This document shows, piece after piece, positions 1 to 9,597 of a stretch of DNA of 64,000 nucleotides. The notes under the pieces are model-generated. The model did not search any database, was not told where the DNA came from, and worked only from the letters and a program-made list of their open reading frames with translations. Every line of letters begins with the position of its first letter. The stretch's first letter is position 1. Made by a program: the position numbers and the translations under genes. Origin of the DNA: Candidatus Latescibacterota bacterium (GTDB lineage: Bacteria; Latescibacterota; UBA2968; UBA8231); the NCBI GenBank assembly GCA_022819745.1, contig JAJEGS010000027.1:99005-163004 (forward strand). The letters are read 5' to 3'.

Positions 1-134
1 GTGGGACGCCAGCGAATGCGCGTTAATCATTATAAGTTATAAACTTAGGAAAAAAAGCTAAATGTGCAATAGGCCGCGTTGCGCGGAAGCGGCTGGGGCT
101 TAGGTTTGTAACTCAAAAGACAAGGAGCTAAAAA

Positions 135-1610
135 ATGACAGACGTGCGGGTGCGCATTGCCCCTTCGCCGACCGGCCCCATGCACGTAGGAAATGCGTAT
201 CAAGCGCTGTTCGACTGGGTGTGGGCGCGACAAAACGACGGGCAGTTTGTGCTGCGCATTGAGGATACCGACCAAGCGCGGTCGCAGAAGAAGTACGAAG
301 ATGAGCTCATGCAGTCGCTGCGGTGGCTGGGGCTGGCGTGGGATGAAGGCCCCGATGTGGGCGGTCCTTACGGCCCGTATCGGCAGAGTGAGCGCTTGTC
401 TATCTACGCGGAGTACGCCGCGAAATTGGTGGATAGTGGGCACGCCTATCTCTGCTTTTGCACGAGCGAGCGGCTGGCCGCACTGCGGAAGGAGCAGCAG
501 GAGCGCAAGGAGCATGTTGGCTACGATGGACATTGCCGAGGGCTGGCTGCCGAAGAGGTCGAAGCTAAGATACAGGCGGGATGTGCGCACGTGATCCGGC
601 TGAAGATGCCGAAGGAAGGAGCATGTATAGTCGAGGACATGCTCCGGGAGCCGATTTCCCTGGAGTGGGGGAAGATGGACGACCAGGTGCTGATGAAGTC
701 CGATGGCTTTCCGACCTACCACTTGGCCGTGGTAGTAGATGATCACTTGATGCGGATCAGCTACGTGATTCGGGGGGAGGAATGGATCACCTCCACGCCC
801 AAGCACCTCAGGCTGTACGAGGCTTTTGGCTGGACGCCGCCGACGTACATGCACCTGCCATTGCTGCTCAATCCCGACGGCTCCAAGATGTCAAAGCGGC
901 GGAATCCGACCTCGGTGGAGTACTATCGCCGCGCTGGCTATGTGCCGCCTGCCCTGCTCAACTACTTGGCGCTGATGGCTCACCCGCCGATCGAGGACGA
1001 AAAGTTCACCGTGGAGCAGTTAGCCGAGCATTTCGATCCGGCGAAGATCAATTTGGGCGGCTCCATTTTTGACATAGACAAGCTGGGCTGGCTCAATGGA
1101 CGCTATCTGCGCGAGGATCGGACGCCGGAGGCTCTATTGGCGGAGCTAAAGGGGTGGCTACTCAACGACGAATACGTCGGGCAGATGCTGCCGTTTATGC
1201 AGCAGCGGCTAGAGACGCTGGGGGATTTTGTGCCGCGCGTGGCGTTTTTCTTCGCCCGACAGGTGGAGTCAAAGGCCGAGGATTTGGTGCCGAAAAAGCG
1301 GGAGGCCGCCGAGGTGGTGCGGATGCTGCAAACAGCCGTGTGGGCCTTGGACGAGGTGGTGGAGTGGGACAAGGACGGCGTGGCCGAGGCCGTGCGCCGG
1401 GTGGCTGCGCATTGGGAGTGGCCGGTCCGCGACGTGACCGTACCGCTCATTGTCGCGCTGACTGGCGAGCGGGTGGGGCCGCCGCTGTTTGAATCCGCCG
1501 CGCTCTTGGGGCCAGAATTGACGCGGATGCGACTGTTGGACGCCATGAAGGCGCTGGGTGGGCTATCGAAGAAACAGGCGAGTCGGTTGGAGAAGGATTG
1601 GAGGCGGTGA
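135..1610 (+). CDS. gltX: Glutamyl-tRNA synthetase
   Basis: This class I aminoacyl-tRNA synthetase charges tRNA with glutamate in the cytoplasm. The 491-residue protein has the usual family length. The N-terminus carries the APSPTGPMHVGN block, a HIGH-type motif in the variant form HVGN, and the KMSKS loop appears as SKMSKRR near residue 255. The stretch RIEDTDQAR after the first Rossmann strand is typical of GluRS. The ATG is preceded at good spacing by an AAGGAG ribosome-binding site (122-127). The gene stands alone: the next gene is on the other strand after about 130 bp that hold only short GCAGATxGACGCAGA-like repeats. Whether it is discriminating or charges tRNA-Gln as well cannot be told from the sequence. 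Confidence 0.97.
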   Translation: MTDVRVRIAPSPTGPMHVGNAYQALFDWVWARQNDGQFVLRIEDTDQARSQKKYEDELMQSLRWLGLAWDEGPDVGGPYGPYRQSERLSIYAEYAAKLVDSGHAYLCFCTSERLAALRKEQQERKEHVGYDGHCRGLAAEEVEAKIQAGCAHVIRLKMPKEGACIVEDMLREPISLEWGKMDDQVLMKSDGFPTYHLAVVVDDHLMRISYVIRGEEWITSTPKHLRLYEAFGWTPPTYMHLPLLLNPDGSKMSKRRNPTSVEYYRRAGYVPPALLNYLALMAHPPIEDEKFTVEQLAEHFDPAKINLGGSIFDIDKLGWLNGRYLREDRTPEALLAELKGWLLNDEYVGQMLPFMQQRLETLGDFVPRVAFFFARQVESKAEDLVPKKREAAEVVRMLQTAVWALDEVVEWDKDGVAEAVRRVAAHWEWPVRDVTVPLIVALTGERVGPPLFESAALLGPELTRMRLLDAMKALGGLSKKQASRLEKDWRR

Positions 1611-1741
1611 AATTCCTCGGCGGCCCAGATGTAGCTAGGTGATCCGCAGATGGACGCAGATAGACGCAGAAGGGTAGAACAAGACGATTCCGCAGCGCGA
1701 GGTGTTCGAGTCGTTCAGGGTTGCTATATGACGTAGGATAG

Positions 1742-3907
1742 CTAGCGGCGGTCGAGCTGGACCGGCGTCCGGTCGCCTTCGCGGATGCGGTAGTACTGAT
1801 CCATTTCGAGACCGGTAAACAGTTGCCGCGCGCCCGTGGCCGGCCAAGTAACTTCGACGGCTTCGATGGCCGTGGCTTGTCCCAGACCGATCTCCTGTTG
1901 CAGACTTGAGCCGCCAAAGCTAGCTCCCGTGCCGACGGTGGCGTAGATGTTCCTCGGCCCCTCCGCAGTCGCGACCTCTATCCTGATGCGCGCTCCCAAG
2001 GCGGCGCGATTGGATTGTACCCCTTCCAACAGGAGCGCGATCCAGTGGTTGCCGTGCCCGGGGTTTTCAAAGAGGACATTCTGGAACACGTCTCCGGTAT
2101 AGGCCCCGCCTAGGACCGCATAGATGTCTTGGTCGCCGTCGTTGTCGAGGTCGCCAAAAGCCACGCCGTGCCCTTTTTGCAGATGGCCGAAGCCGCCGGA
2201 AGTGGTAACGTCCTCGAAGAAGCGCCCGCCGGCATTGCGGAACATGCGATTGGGCATGACCGAGCGGAGCGAAGGCGACCCCGTGCCAGCGTAAAAATCC
2301 AGCCAGCCGTCGTTGTCGAGGTCGCCGAAATCGCAACCCATTGTGTAGAGCACCTTGTCAACGCCCGCTTCCGCGCTGCGCTCGGCAAAGGTTTCATCTC
2401 CATTGTTGCGGTATAGGCGAGGACGCTCGGCCGCAGTCGCCAGCCCCAGATAGTCGGCGGCCACATCGCCGGCGCTGGCCTCGTAATGGTATCCCGAGAC
2501 AAAGATGTCTAGCCAGCCGTCGTTGTCGTAGTCCCAGAACCAAACCGGGAAGCTGCCTAGTGGTTCGGTAACGCCTGCTTCCTTGCTCTTGTCGGTGAAG
2601 GTCCACCCGCCGAACTCGTTGGCACCGTCGTTGGCGAAGAGGAAATTGGTGCCGGTGAGCCGCGAGACGTACAGATCAATTAAGCCGTCGTTGTCGTAAT
2701 CGCCCCAGGCGGCCCCTTTTACATAGCCGACGACAGCGACTCCGGTTGCTTGGCCTACCTCGGCGAACTGCAAATCCTCTGCTCGCCCGTTGCTGTGGAA
2801 GAGTTCGCATCGATGGATTCGGCCTCCATACGACTCGTTGCCAACGAAAAGGTCCAGCCAGCCGTCGTTGTCGTAGTCGCCCCAGGCGGCTGTCTGCGTC
2901 GGGTGGAAGGTGAGCAAGCCGACCTGCTCGGTGACGTCGGCAAAGGTTCCATTGCCGTTGTTGTGCAATAGCGAGTTGGGATGCAGGCCGTCGTCTTCCC
3001 ACCAGCCCCCGCGCAAAACCAACACGTCCGCATAGCCGTTGTTGTCGTAGTCGGCGTGGACAATTTGTAACCCGCCGACGATCCCAGTCAGACCGGCTGC
3101 TGCGGTCCGTTCCGCAAAGGTCCCATTGCCGAGGTTGGCAAAATAGCGGAGTTGGTCGTCTAATCCCCAAGACGAGGCCATGATATCCAGATGGCCGTCG
3201 CCGTCGAAGTCGTCCATGATGCTGCCGCCGGCCATGGAGACCAAATCCAGGCCCAGCGCCGGTGCCACATCGGCAAAGCGCTTGATATCGTAGTCGGAGA
3301 CAAAAACCTCGGGTGGGACGAGCCATTGTGCTGGCACTTGTTCGGGATACATACCCAAGGTCATATAGGCAATGTTCAAAAGCCAGCGGACGGTCAGGTC
3401 GTCTGGGTGATCTGCCAAATACGCGGCAAATTCTGCCAGTGCTGCCCGCGACCCTCGCTCAATGGTGTGGACTCCGTCGCTGCCAATCGGCAAAAGACAC
3501 GAGGCTGTTGCGTGCCGCGCGAGACAGTTTTCCTGCTCCCCGAGGCGCATATAGGACAGTCCCAACAGGACGCGCACGTCTGGGGTCAATTTGAGATCGA
3601 CTGATTGGAATTGCGGCTGGAGCTTTTCGAACTCGTCAATGGCGACTTGGCTTTGGCCGGCGCGCAACAGCTCCCGTGCCAGATAGGCACTGGCGCGCAG
3701 GCGGCTGGCGGTATCGGGCGGCTGTGGCAAGGTCTTGAGGTGTTCTACTCGCGCCGCGTTGATATAGGTGTTAATGGCGGGGTTCAAATTCTGCGCGATC
3801 TCCGCCAAGCGAGCGGCCATGCGCTTCGTGCCAGGGGCTTGATAGGGCACTGGCGGCTCTGGGGCGCAAGACAGTGCGACGAGAGCCAAAGGCAGTATGG
3901 ATCTCAT
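1742..3907 (-). CDS. CRTAC1-type lipoprotein: VCBS/FG-GAP repeats with ASPIC/UnbV domain
   Basis: This is a 721-residue exported protein. The start at 3907 is chosen because it follows the upstream TPR gene's stop (TAACATG) and gives a lipoprotein signal ending LVALSC; an earlier in-frame ATG would run into the neighbour. Residues of about 30-190 are helical and TPR-like. A long series of VCBS/FG-GAP repeats follows, with Ca-binding DxDxDG motifs such as DFDGDGHLD and DYDNDGWLD. The C-terminal 100 residues match the ASPIC/UnbV domain (NHWIALLLEGVQSNRAALGA, then EVTWPATGARQ). Such proteins are thought to be extracellular beta-propellers, often with adhesive or glycan-related roles, but the ligand is unknown. 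The gene closes a minus-strand operon with a TPR lipoprotein and a second ASPIC protein. Confidence 0.9.
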   Translation of the reverse strand: MRSILPLALVALSCAPEPPVPYQAPGTKRMAARLAEIAQNLNPAINTYINAARVEHLKTLPQPPDTASRLRASAYLARELLRAGQSQVAIDEFEKLQPQFQSVDLKLTPDVRVLLGLSYMRLGEQENCLARHATASCLLPIGSDGVHTIERGSRAALAEFAAYLADHPDDLTVRWLLNIAYMTLGMYPEQVPAQWLVPPEVFVSDYDIKRFADVAPALGLDLVSMAGGSIMDDFDGDGHLDIMASSWGLDDQLRYFANLGNGTFAERTAAAGLTGIVGGLQIVHADYDNNGYADVLVLRGGWWEDDGLHPNSLLHNNGNGTFADVTEQVGLLTFHPTQTAAWGDYDNDGWLDLFVGNESYGGRIHRCELFHSNGRAEDLQFAEVGQATGVAVVGYVKGAAWGDYDNDGLIDLYVSRLTGTNFLFANDGANEFGGWTFTDKSKEAGVTEPLGSFPVWFWDYDNDGWLDIFVSGYHYEASAGDVAADYLGLATAAERPRLYRNNGDETFAERSAEAGVDKVLYTMGCDFGDLDNDGWLDFYAGTGSPSLRSVMPNRMFRNAGGRFFEDVTTSGGFGHLQKGHGVAFGDLDNDGDQDIYAVLGGAYTGDVFQNVLFENPGHGNHWIALLLEGVQSNRAALGARIRIEVATAEGPRNIYATVGTGASFGGSSLQQEIGLGQATAIEAVEVTWPATGARQLFTGLEMDQYYRIREGDRTPVQLDRR

Positions 3908-3908
3908 G

Positions 3909-5435
3909 TTACGGCCCACCGCGCAGCCGCTTGAAGCGCGCCAGTGCCTGCACGGCGCGCAGGGAGTCGCCGAGCGCCCGGTAGGCCAAGGCCAAGCCGT
4001 AATGGGCGCGGGCATAGCTCGAATCTGCTGCTAGGACCGTGCGAAAGTGGCCCAACGCCTCCTCGGCTGCCCCTTCGCGCAGCGCCACTCCCCCGAGGCC
4101 GTGGTAGGCGTCCGCATATCTTTCCCGGTGATCGACCGCCGTGGTGAATGCCTTGCGGGCTTGTGCTAGTTCCCCTTTGGCAAAATGGGCATTGCCGAGA
4201 TTATACCAAGCGAGAGCGTACTTTTCGTCCAGCGCCAGCGCCTGGCGGAAGGCGGCGATGGCCTCATCCAAGCGGTCGAGGCGGGCGTAGGCATTGCCTA
4301 GATTGTGCCAAGCCGGCGCGTGAGTGGGGTTAATCGTTAGCGCGCGCTGGAAGGACGCCGCTGCTTCGCTTGCCACGCCCAGTCGAGCATAGATCCGGCC
4401 CAGTTCAAAGAGCGCCATTGCATCGTGCGGGTTGCCGTCCAGTATGGTTTTCCAGCGGAGGATGTCCCCGGAGTACACGTCAATGCGGTTGAAGGCGCGC
4501 AGAGCCGCGTTGCTTTCCTCGGCCTTGCCTTGTTTTTGGTAGGTCTGGGATAGGTTGTAATGGGCTTGGGGGTCGAGCATGTCGAGGTGAATGGCGCGGC
4601 GCAGGGCTTGGGCCGCTGGTTCGTATTGCCCCAGCCTAGTGCGAGCTACCCCGAGCCAGTTAAATGCCGCCGCGGCCGTCGAATCCGCGGCAATGGCTGC
4701 CTCAAAGCTCACTGCGGCTTCTTCGTACCTCCCTAGGCGGAGGTGTGCCCGCCCCAAGCCGATGCGGGGAGCGACCGCTGTTGGTTGCAAATTTACGGCT
4801 TGTTCAAGGAACGCCGCGGCCTTGTCGCACTGCCCCAGTTTGAGACAGTACACATCGCCCAGCGCGGTGTACGCCAGGATGTATTTAGAGTCGCTGGCAA
4901 TGGCCTGTTCCAGCGCCGCCGCGGCCTCTTGATACGCGCCTTCTTGGCCGAAGGCCGCGCCGATGTTGTAGTGCGAGGGAGCGTGGTCTGGCTCGCTTAA
5001 AAGCGCCTGCTGGTAGGCTTGACGGGCTTCTGCAAAGCGTTGCTGCCGCAGATAGACAGCCCCCAGCCCCCGATGCGCATCCGCACAATCGGCGCATCCC
5101 TGCGCGGCCCTTTGGTATGCTTGTGCAGCTTGATCTAATTCGCCTCGCTTAAACAGGATGTTGCCGATCCCCACTTGCGCTCCGGTGTGGGAGGGGGCCA
5201 ACGCCAAAGCTCGGCGAAAGGACTGTAGGGCCTCGGGGTAGCGCGCTTGTTCGTGGTACACTTCGCCGAGCGCGTAGTGGGCCTCGGCGTCCGTCGGGTC
5301 TTCCGCGACTTGGCGCTGATGGCGGACTTCTCGTTCGCCTGGGGTTTCTTCGGCGGGTGTACACCCGTTGAGCAGGGCTAGCAGGCAGACAACGGCCCAG
5401 TGGTGCGCTCGGGTTCTTTTCCACTGGTTGCTCAT
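3909..5435 (-). CDS. Tetratricopeptide-repeat lipoprotein
   Basis: The 508-residue protein begins with a lipoprotein signal (lipobox LLNGC, Cys about residue 25) and then consists almost entirely of about a dozen TPR units, for example AHYALGEVYHEQARYPEALQ and AWYNLGNAHFAKGELAQARK. TPR arrays form a superhelix for protein-protein contacts, so this is probably a periplasmic or outer-membrane scaffold. It lies 2 bp downstream of the ATG-TGA junction with one ASPIC-type gene and 1 bp before another, so the three are almost certainly co-transcribed and may act as one surface complex. No enzymatic domain is visible. Confidence 0.9.
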   Translation of the reverse strand: MSNQWKRTRAHHWAVVCLLALLNGCTPAEETPGEREVRHQRQVAEDPTDAEAHYALGEVYHEQARYPEALQSFRRALALAPSHTGAQVGIGNILFKRGELDQAAQAYQRAAQGCADCADAHRGLGAVYLRQQRFAEARQAYQQALLSEPDHAPSHYNIGAAFGQEGAYQEAAAALEQAIASDSKYILAYTALGDVYCLKLGQCDKAAAFLEQAVNLQPTAVAPRIGLGRAHLRLGRYEEAAVSFEAAIAADSTAAAAFNWLGVARTRLGQYEPAAQALRRAIHLDMLDPQAHYNLSQTYQKQGKAEESNAALRAFNRIDVYSGDILRWKTILDGNPHDAMALFELGRIYARLGVASEAAASFQRALTINPTHAPAWHNLGNAYARLDRLDEAIAAFRQALALDEKYALAWYNLGNAHFAKGELAQARKAFTTAVDHRERYADAYHGLGGVALREGAAEEALGHFRTVLAADSSYARAHYGLALAYRALGDSLRAVQALARFKRLRGGP

Positions 5436-5437
5436 GC

Positions 5438-7081
5438 TCAGCCGGAGGAAGGTGGTTCTTCTACCTGGTGGATTTGGTCGATGGGCACTTGTACGAGCGT
5501 CTGCACGATCCCGCTGGGCCAGCGAATTTGGACGCGATCCACCTGTTTCCGCTGGCCCAAGCCGAAGTACACTCGCAGATCGTTTTGCGAGAGATAGCTG
5601 CTGCCGCTGCGCACCTCCTCGACTTGCACCAAATCGCCGCTTACCACTCGGATCACCGCACCGATCCCGTCCCGGTTGCTGACCCGGCCGACGGTCTTAA
5701 ATGCGATCCAGTGGTTGCGCTGGCCGCTGTCGTTGCGCAGCAAAAATGACCGTTGATTGTTGTTGGAGACAAAAGCATCTAGATCGCCGTCGTTGTCGAT
5801 GTCGGCAAACGCCGCACCTCGTCCGACTCCGCCCAAGGCCGTAGTCGGCACCAGCGCAAACCGCCCGGTCCCGTCGTTGGCAAAGAGTTGGTCCGGCTGC
5901 GGATAGGACGCGGCTTGATCGAATGCCTGCACTTCTGGATGGACGTGGCCATTGGCCAGGTAGAGGTCTAGGTCGCCGTCGTTGTCGTAGTCGAAAAAAT
6001 CCGTGCCAAACGTCAGGGTAGAAAGCGTAGGCTCGCCCAATCCCGACGGAAAGCTCAGGTCGGCAAAGGTGCCGTCGCTGTCGTTGCGATAGAGACGGCA
6101 GCTTTCCCACTGGAAGTTGCAGACCACGATATCCAGGTCTCCGTCCCGGTCGCAGTCGCCAAAGTCCGTGCCCATGCCAGCCTCGGGGCGTGCGCTCTCG
6201 CTGAGTGCCACCCCCGCGCTCAATCCCACTTCGGCGAACCGCGTTGCGCCGTCGTTGCGGAAGAGGAAATTGGCCTTCATGTCGTTGGCCACATACAGGT
6301 CCGCGTCGCCGTCGCCGTCGTAGTCGCCAAAGACGACGCCCAACTGGCGGCCGGCTTCGCTGTACACGCCGGCTGGCCGGGTAATATCGGCGAACTTCCC
6401 GCCCTGATCGTTGCGGAAAAGGGCGCCGGATTCTCCTTTGTACTGAGTGGGGGCGCAATAGACCGGGATATCCCCTTGGCGACACCCTTCGTCGTACGCT
6501 AGGTCAACGGCGACGTTGTTGGCCACATAGAGGTCCAGATCGCCGTCGTTGTCGATGTCGGCAAACGCCGCGCTAGTACTCAGGCGGGGATCGCCGACCC
6601 CGGCGTCGGCGGTTTGATCGGCAAAGGTGCCGTCGCCCTTATTATGATACAGGACGTTGGGGCCGAAGTTGGTCACGTACAGATCTACGTGCCCGTCGTT
6701 GTCGATGTCCCCGACGCAGGTACCCATGCCATAGCCTGGATGGCCCGTCCGCGTTTGCGCCGTCACATCGGCAAAGGTTCCGTCGCCTCGGTTGCGATAG
6801 AACGCGTTGGTAGGGAGGGCCTCGGCGACAAAACCCGGCAGCGGCGCGCTGTTGACTGCATAGATGTCTTGGTCGCCGTCGTTGTCGTAGTCGAGGAAGG
6901 CCGCGCCCGATCCATAGGTTTCCACATAGTAGTAGCGCCCGCTCGCCCCATTCTGATGGTGGAATTCGATCCCCGCCTCCTGTGCCACCTCGACAAATGC
7001 TGGTCCGATCTCTGGGTCTGTTGGTCCGCATCCTGCACTGCTCACGACAAGCAGCACCCACAAAGACAAAACCGCGGCCAC
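5438..7081 (-). CDS. CRTAC1-type lipoprotein with VCBS repeats and ASPIC/UnbV domain
   Basis: The 547-residue protein uses a GTG start, with no in-frame ATG upstream. The signal peptide ends in a lipobox (SSAGC). It contains about eight VCBS/FG-GAP repeats with DYDNDGDQD, DIDNDGDLD and similar calcium-binding loops. The ASPIC/UnbV domain at the end includes NHWIAFKTVGRVSNRDGIGA and the YFGLGQRKQVDRVQIRWPSG segment. It differs from the 1742-3907 protein in having no helical N-terminal extension, and it resembles the protein at 45248-46879 in layout. It is inferred to be an outer-membrane anchored or secreted beta-propeller; the ligand is unknown. It is followed after 2 bp by the TPR gene. Confidence 0.9.
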   Translation of the reverse strand: MAAVLSLWVLLVVSSAGCGPTDPEIGPAFVEVAQEAGIEFHHQNGASGRYYYVETYGSGAAFLDYDNDGDQDIYAVNSAPLPGFVAEALPTNAFYRNRGDGTFADVTAQTRTGHPGYGMGTCVGDIDNDGHVDLYVTNFGPNVLYHNKGDGTFADQTADAGVGDPRLSTSAAFADIDNDGDLDLYVANNVAVDLAYDEGCRQGDIPVYCAPTQYKGESGALFRNDQGGKFADITRPAGVYSEAGRQLGVVFGDYDGDGDADLYVANDMKANFLFRNDGATRFAEVGLSAGVALSESARPEAGMGTDFGDCDRDGDLDIVVCNFQWESCRLYRNDSDGTFADLSFPSGLGEPTLSTLTFGTDFFDYDNDGDLDLYLANGHVHPEVQAFDQAASYPQPDQLFANDGTGRFALVPTTALGGVGRGAAFADIDNDGDLDAFVSNNNQRSFLLRNDSGQRNHWIAFKTVGRVSNRDGIGAVIRVVSGDLVQVEEVRSGSSYLSQNDLRVYFGLGQRKQVDRVQIRWPSGIVQTLVQVPIDQIHQVEEPPSSG

Positions 7082-7138
7082 GGGACTAGTAGGAAGCGGG
7101 GGAATTGAGATGAACGTGGATTGCCCCGACGAGTGATG

Positions 7139-8815
7139 TCATGGGCTAGGGGGGCTGGCGTCTAGTTTGCCCAACTGCTCTCCAAACACCACAATCCGAT
7201 CAGCGTATTGATTCCTGAGCCGGGTGAACAAGGAGTCGAAGAGAGTCTTTTCTTGCCGCTTCTGCACCCACCAACGCGCCCGCGAGGCCGCCTGTGCAAA
7301 GGGCGTGGGACGCGGGGGAATGCGCTTCTGCACCTCGAATATCGAATAACCTTCGTCGAGGGCCACAGGACCGGTAAGCACTCCCACCGGCGCGGCGGCC
7401 ACCGAATCGTAGAAGGCACCGAAAACCCGCCGCTCGGAGGGGTGGTTGTGGATGTGGTATTGCCCGTGCCTCCCCTCGGCATCCGTGCGCAGCGTGTGGC
7501 GGGCGGCCAGCTTTTCTAGGGGTTCGCCGGCGCGGACCCGCTGCAAGAGCTGTTCCGCTTCGGCGCGGGTCGCCACCAGCACCTCCGCCACCTGAATCTC
7601 TTCCAGTTCCATAAACTGTTGCGGATGGTCGTCGTAATATTGGCGGGCCATGGCGCTATCGACTTCGGTCCGCTCTACGACTTCCTCTCTGCGGAGGGCT
7701 TCGAGCAGCAGCGATTTTTTCTTGTCCTGCAACCAGGCTGCTATGGTCGAATCTTGGTCCAAGCCTTCCTGCAAAGCCGCTTGATAGACGAGGGTGCGCG
7801 GCAAGAGGTCCCGGTGGATGAACTCGGCAATCCCGCTGCTGTCAAAGGAAACCGAGCGGATGAACCAATAGGCGTTATAGGTTTCGGCGAAATCCAGCAG
7901 CGTTACCTGCCCGCCCTTAAAACGGCAGAGGATCACTTCCTGCTCTTCGGGACCCAACAGCATCCCCCGGCCGTCGGATTCGGCCATTCTCTCGACTAGT
8001 AACTGGATTGCCTCGCCATCTAGCTGGGCGTTTAGTCGCTCTTTGAGCTGTGCGATCAGTTCATCCCAGCGGGTGCGGAACTCGTTCCAGTACTGCTCGC
8101 GCAAGAAGGCCGCTCGGTAGTGCGTAGGTGCTGGGCCTTGGGACAGGACCTTGAAAATCTCGTAGTGTTCCCCCACTAGTAAGGGCTGACTCAAGTCTTC
8201 AACCTGTAGGTCGAATATCTGCTCTCCCACTTCTAAAGGCAGACCCATCTCCTCCAAGTTGCCACGTCCGTACCAGGCATCAATCGTCCCGCCGTGGGCG
8301 GCTGTCGGCGCTATAGAATACCTGCGGGCCACCTCGGCAAAATTCCACCCCTGCTCCAAGTCGCGCATGGCCTTTTGGGCTTCTGCCTCGCTGGCGGTGC
8401 GGATATGGGCCAAGCGCAACATCCGATTCCACTTGTTCGTCGCAAAATTCTGACGCATACCATCCACGGCGAGATCTACATCCGCGAGGATGGTCCGCAC
8501 GGCGTACTCATCAACCAGTTTCTTGCGCCGTTCCCGATCCCATTGACGCACGAACTCCACCGTCTGATCTAGCTGCCGCTCCTGTGCTTCAACGAGCATC
8601 AACTTCATGTCGATCATCGTCTGCAAGTAGAAACGCCACGCTTGGAGGCCCTCTTCGGGGTCGCGGTAGTTGGCGGTGGATTCTTCGCGGAACTGGCGCA
8701 GGTCTGCGAGTTCGATTTCTTCGTCGCCTACTCTAGCGACCACATCGCCATCTACTTGCGGCTCACAGCCACTCCACCACAGCGCCGCAAGGACAACTCC
8801 CACAACGCGCACCAT
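7139..8815 (-). CDS. Parvulin-type peptidyl-prolyl isomerase lipoprotein (SurA/PrsA-like)
   Basis: This 558-residue exported lipoprotein (lipobox WWSGC) belongs to the SurA/PrsA group of periplasmic foldases. Residues of about 25-135 form the helical SurA-like N-domain. A first rotamase domain follows (about 140-235, with HIRTASEAEAQKAM and FAEVARRYSIAPTAAHGG). A degenerate second one spans about 370-485, with EVLVATRAEAEQLLQRV and LAARHTLRTDAEGRHG. Its start overlaps the preceding gene by one base (TAATG), which indicates coupling. In this operon of exported repeat proteins it most likely assists folding or outer-membrane delivery of its neighbours; that role is inferred. The second domain lacks several usual parvulin positions and may be structural only. 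Confidence 0.85.
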   Translation of the reverse strand: MVRVVGVVLAALWWSGCEPQVDGDVVARVGDEEIELADLRQFREESTANYRDPEEGLQAWRFYLQTMIDMKLMLVEAQERQLDQTVEFVRQWDRERRKKLVDEYAVRTILADVDLAVDGMRQNFATNKWNRMLRLAHIRTASEAEAQKAMRDLEQGWNFAEVARRYSIAPTAAHGGTIDAWYGRGNLEEMGLPLEVGEQIFDLQVEDLSQPLLVGEHYEIFKVLSQGPAPTHYRAAFLREQYWNEFRTRWDELIAQLKERLNAQLDGEAIQLLVERMAESDGRGMLLGPEEQEVILCRFKGGQVTLLDFAETYNAYWFIRSVSFDSSGIAEFIHRDLLPRTLVYQAALQEGLDQDSTIAAWLQDKKKSLLLEALRREEVVERTEVDSAMARQYYDDHPQQFMELEEIQVAEVLVATRAEAEQLLQRVRAGEPLEKLAARHTLRTDAEGRHGQYHIHNHPSERRVFGAFYDSVAAAPVGVLTGPVALDEGYSIFEVQKRIPPRPTPFAQAASRARWWVQKRQEKTLFDSLFTRLRNQYADRIVVFGEQLGKLDASPPSP

Positions 8816-9579
8816 TAGAGTTCCTCGGCGCGGCGTTGCTTGGCCAAGTACACTTCGCGCGTAAATGGGTAGGCGATGTCGATGGTTTCCACTGGCTGAT
8901 CTCGGTAGTCGAAGCGCAGTACCATCTCTGGGATCCGCACTTCAAACGCTTCGACATCGTTAGCTAGCGGGGCAAAGGCGATGAAGCCTTCGCGCTCTTG
9001 GCCGCTGAAGATCATCTCGTCTTCTGGATACATGGTGCGGGTCAGCAGATCGCGCCGCTCGCGGAAGGGAAGGAAGGTATTGCCGGCATAGCCTATGGCA
9101 TACGGGGCAAAGTACTCGTCTAGCGCCAGTCGGGTGAAGGCTTGGTAGCGCCGGCCATTGGTGCTGGCGATCTCTATGGCGTAGGGATTGAGCCACACTT
9201 TGGGGTACGCGTAGTTCTTGACCTTGAGCAGAAAGACCGTAAAGCGGGTGGGATGCTCCTCTTCCCAGCCCGGCTTCCAGTCGCCGTAAGTGTAGGGATT
9301 GACCGGCGCGAGATAGGGGTTGGGGTCGTGAAAGCCCTCCGGCCGCTGCGAGTGGCCGCTTAGCTGCCGATTGAGCATGGCCACGGTCAGCGGCAACAAG
9401 CTCACCTCCAAGCGGTTTTTGACGAAGGTGATGCTGTGGTCGTCGCGGACGACGAAATCTGCTCCCGCCAAATTAGTGGCCGGCAATATGGGGCCGGCAA
9501 AATGGCGATAGCCCAATTTGTGTCCGCAGCCTCCGGCGAGCAGCGCGGCGCACAGCAGACAGCCTATCCATGTTTTCAT
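8815..9579 (-). CDS. Lipoprotein of unknown function
   Basis: The 254-residue protein starts with a clear lipoprotein signal (LLAGGC). I do not recognise the family. The mature part is rich in aromatic residues and has no transmembrane segment, so it is probably periplasmic or attached to the outer membrane. The pattern of alternating hydrophobic strands (ITFVKNRLEVSLLPLTVAML, FTVFLLKVKNYAYPKVWL) suggests a beta-rich fold. It sits between the parvulin gene (1-bp overlap) and the large secreted protein gene (18-bp gap), so it belongs to the same operon. A role in surface assembly with these partners is inference only. Confidence 0.7.
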   Translation of the reverse strand: MKTWIGCLLCAALLAGGCGHKLGYRHFAGPILPATNLAGADFVVRDDHSITFVKNRLEVSLLPLTVAMLNRQLSGHSQRPEGFHDPNPYLAPVNPYTYGDWKPGWEEEHPTRFTVFLLKVKNYAYPKVWLNPYAIEIASTNGRRYQAFTRLALDEYFAPYAIGYAGNTFLPFRERRDLLTRTMYPEDEMIFSGQEREGFIAFAPLANDVEAFEVRIPEMVLRFDYRDQPVETIDIAYPFTREVYLAKQRRAEEL

Positions 9580-9597
9580 TGCGTTTGACTCTTTCGT

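Noticed and set aside
2100..6900. Many recurring GTTGTCGxxGTCGCC strings that look like a repeat array
   Set aside because: They encode the DxDNDG loops of VCBS repeats on the minus strand; spacing varies and there are no spacers, so it is not CRISPR or a DNA-level repeat.
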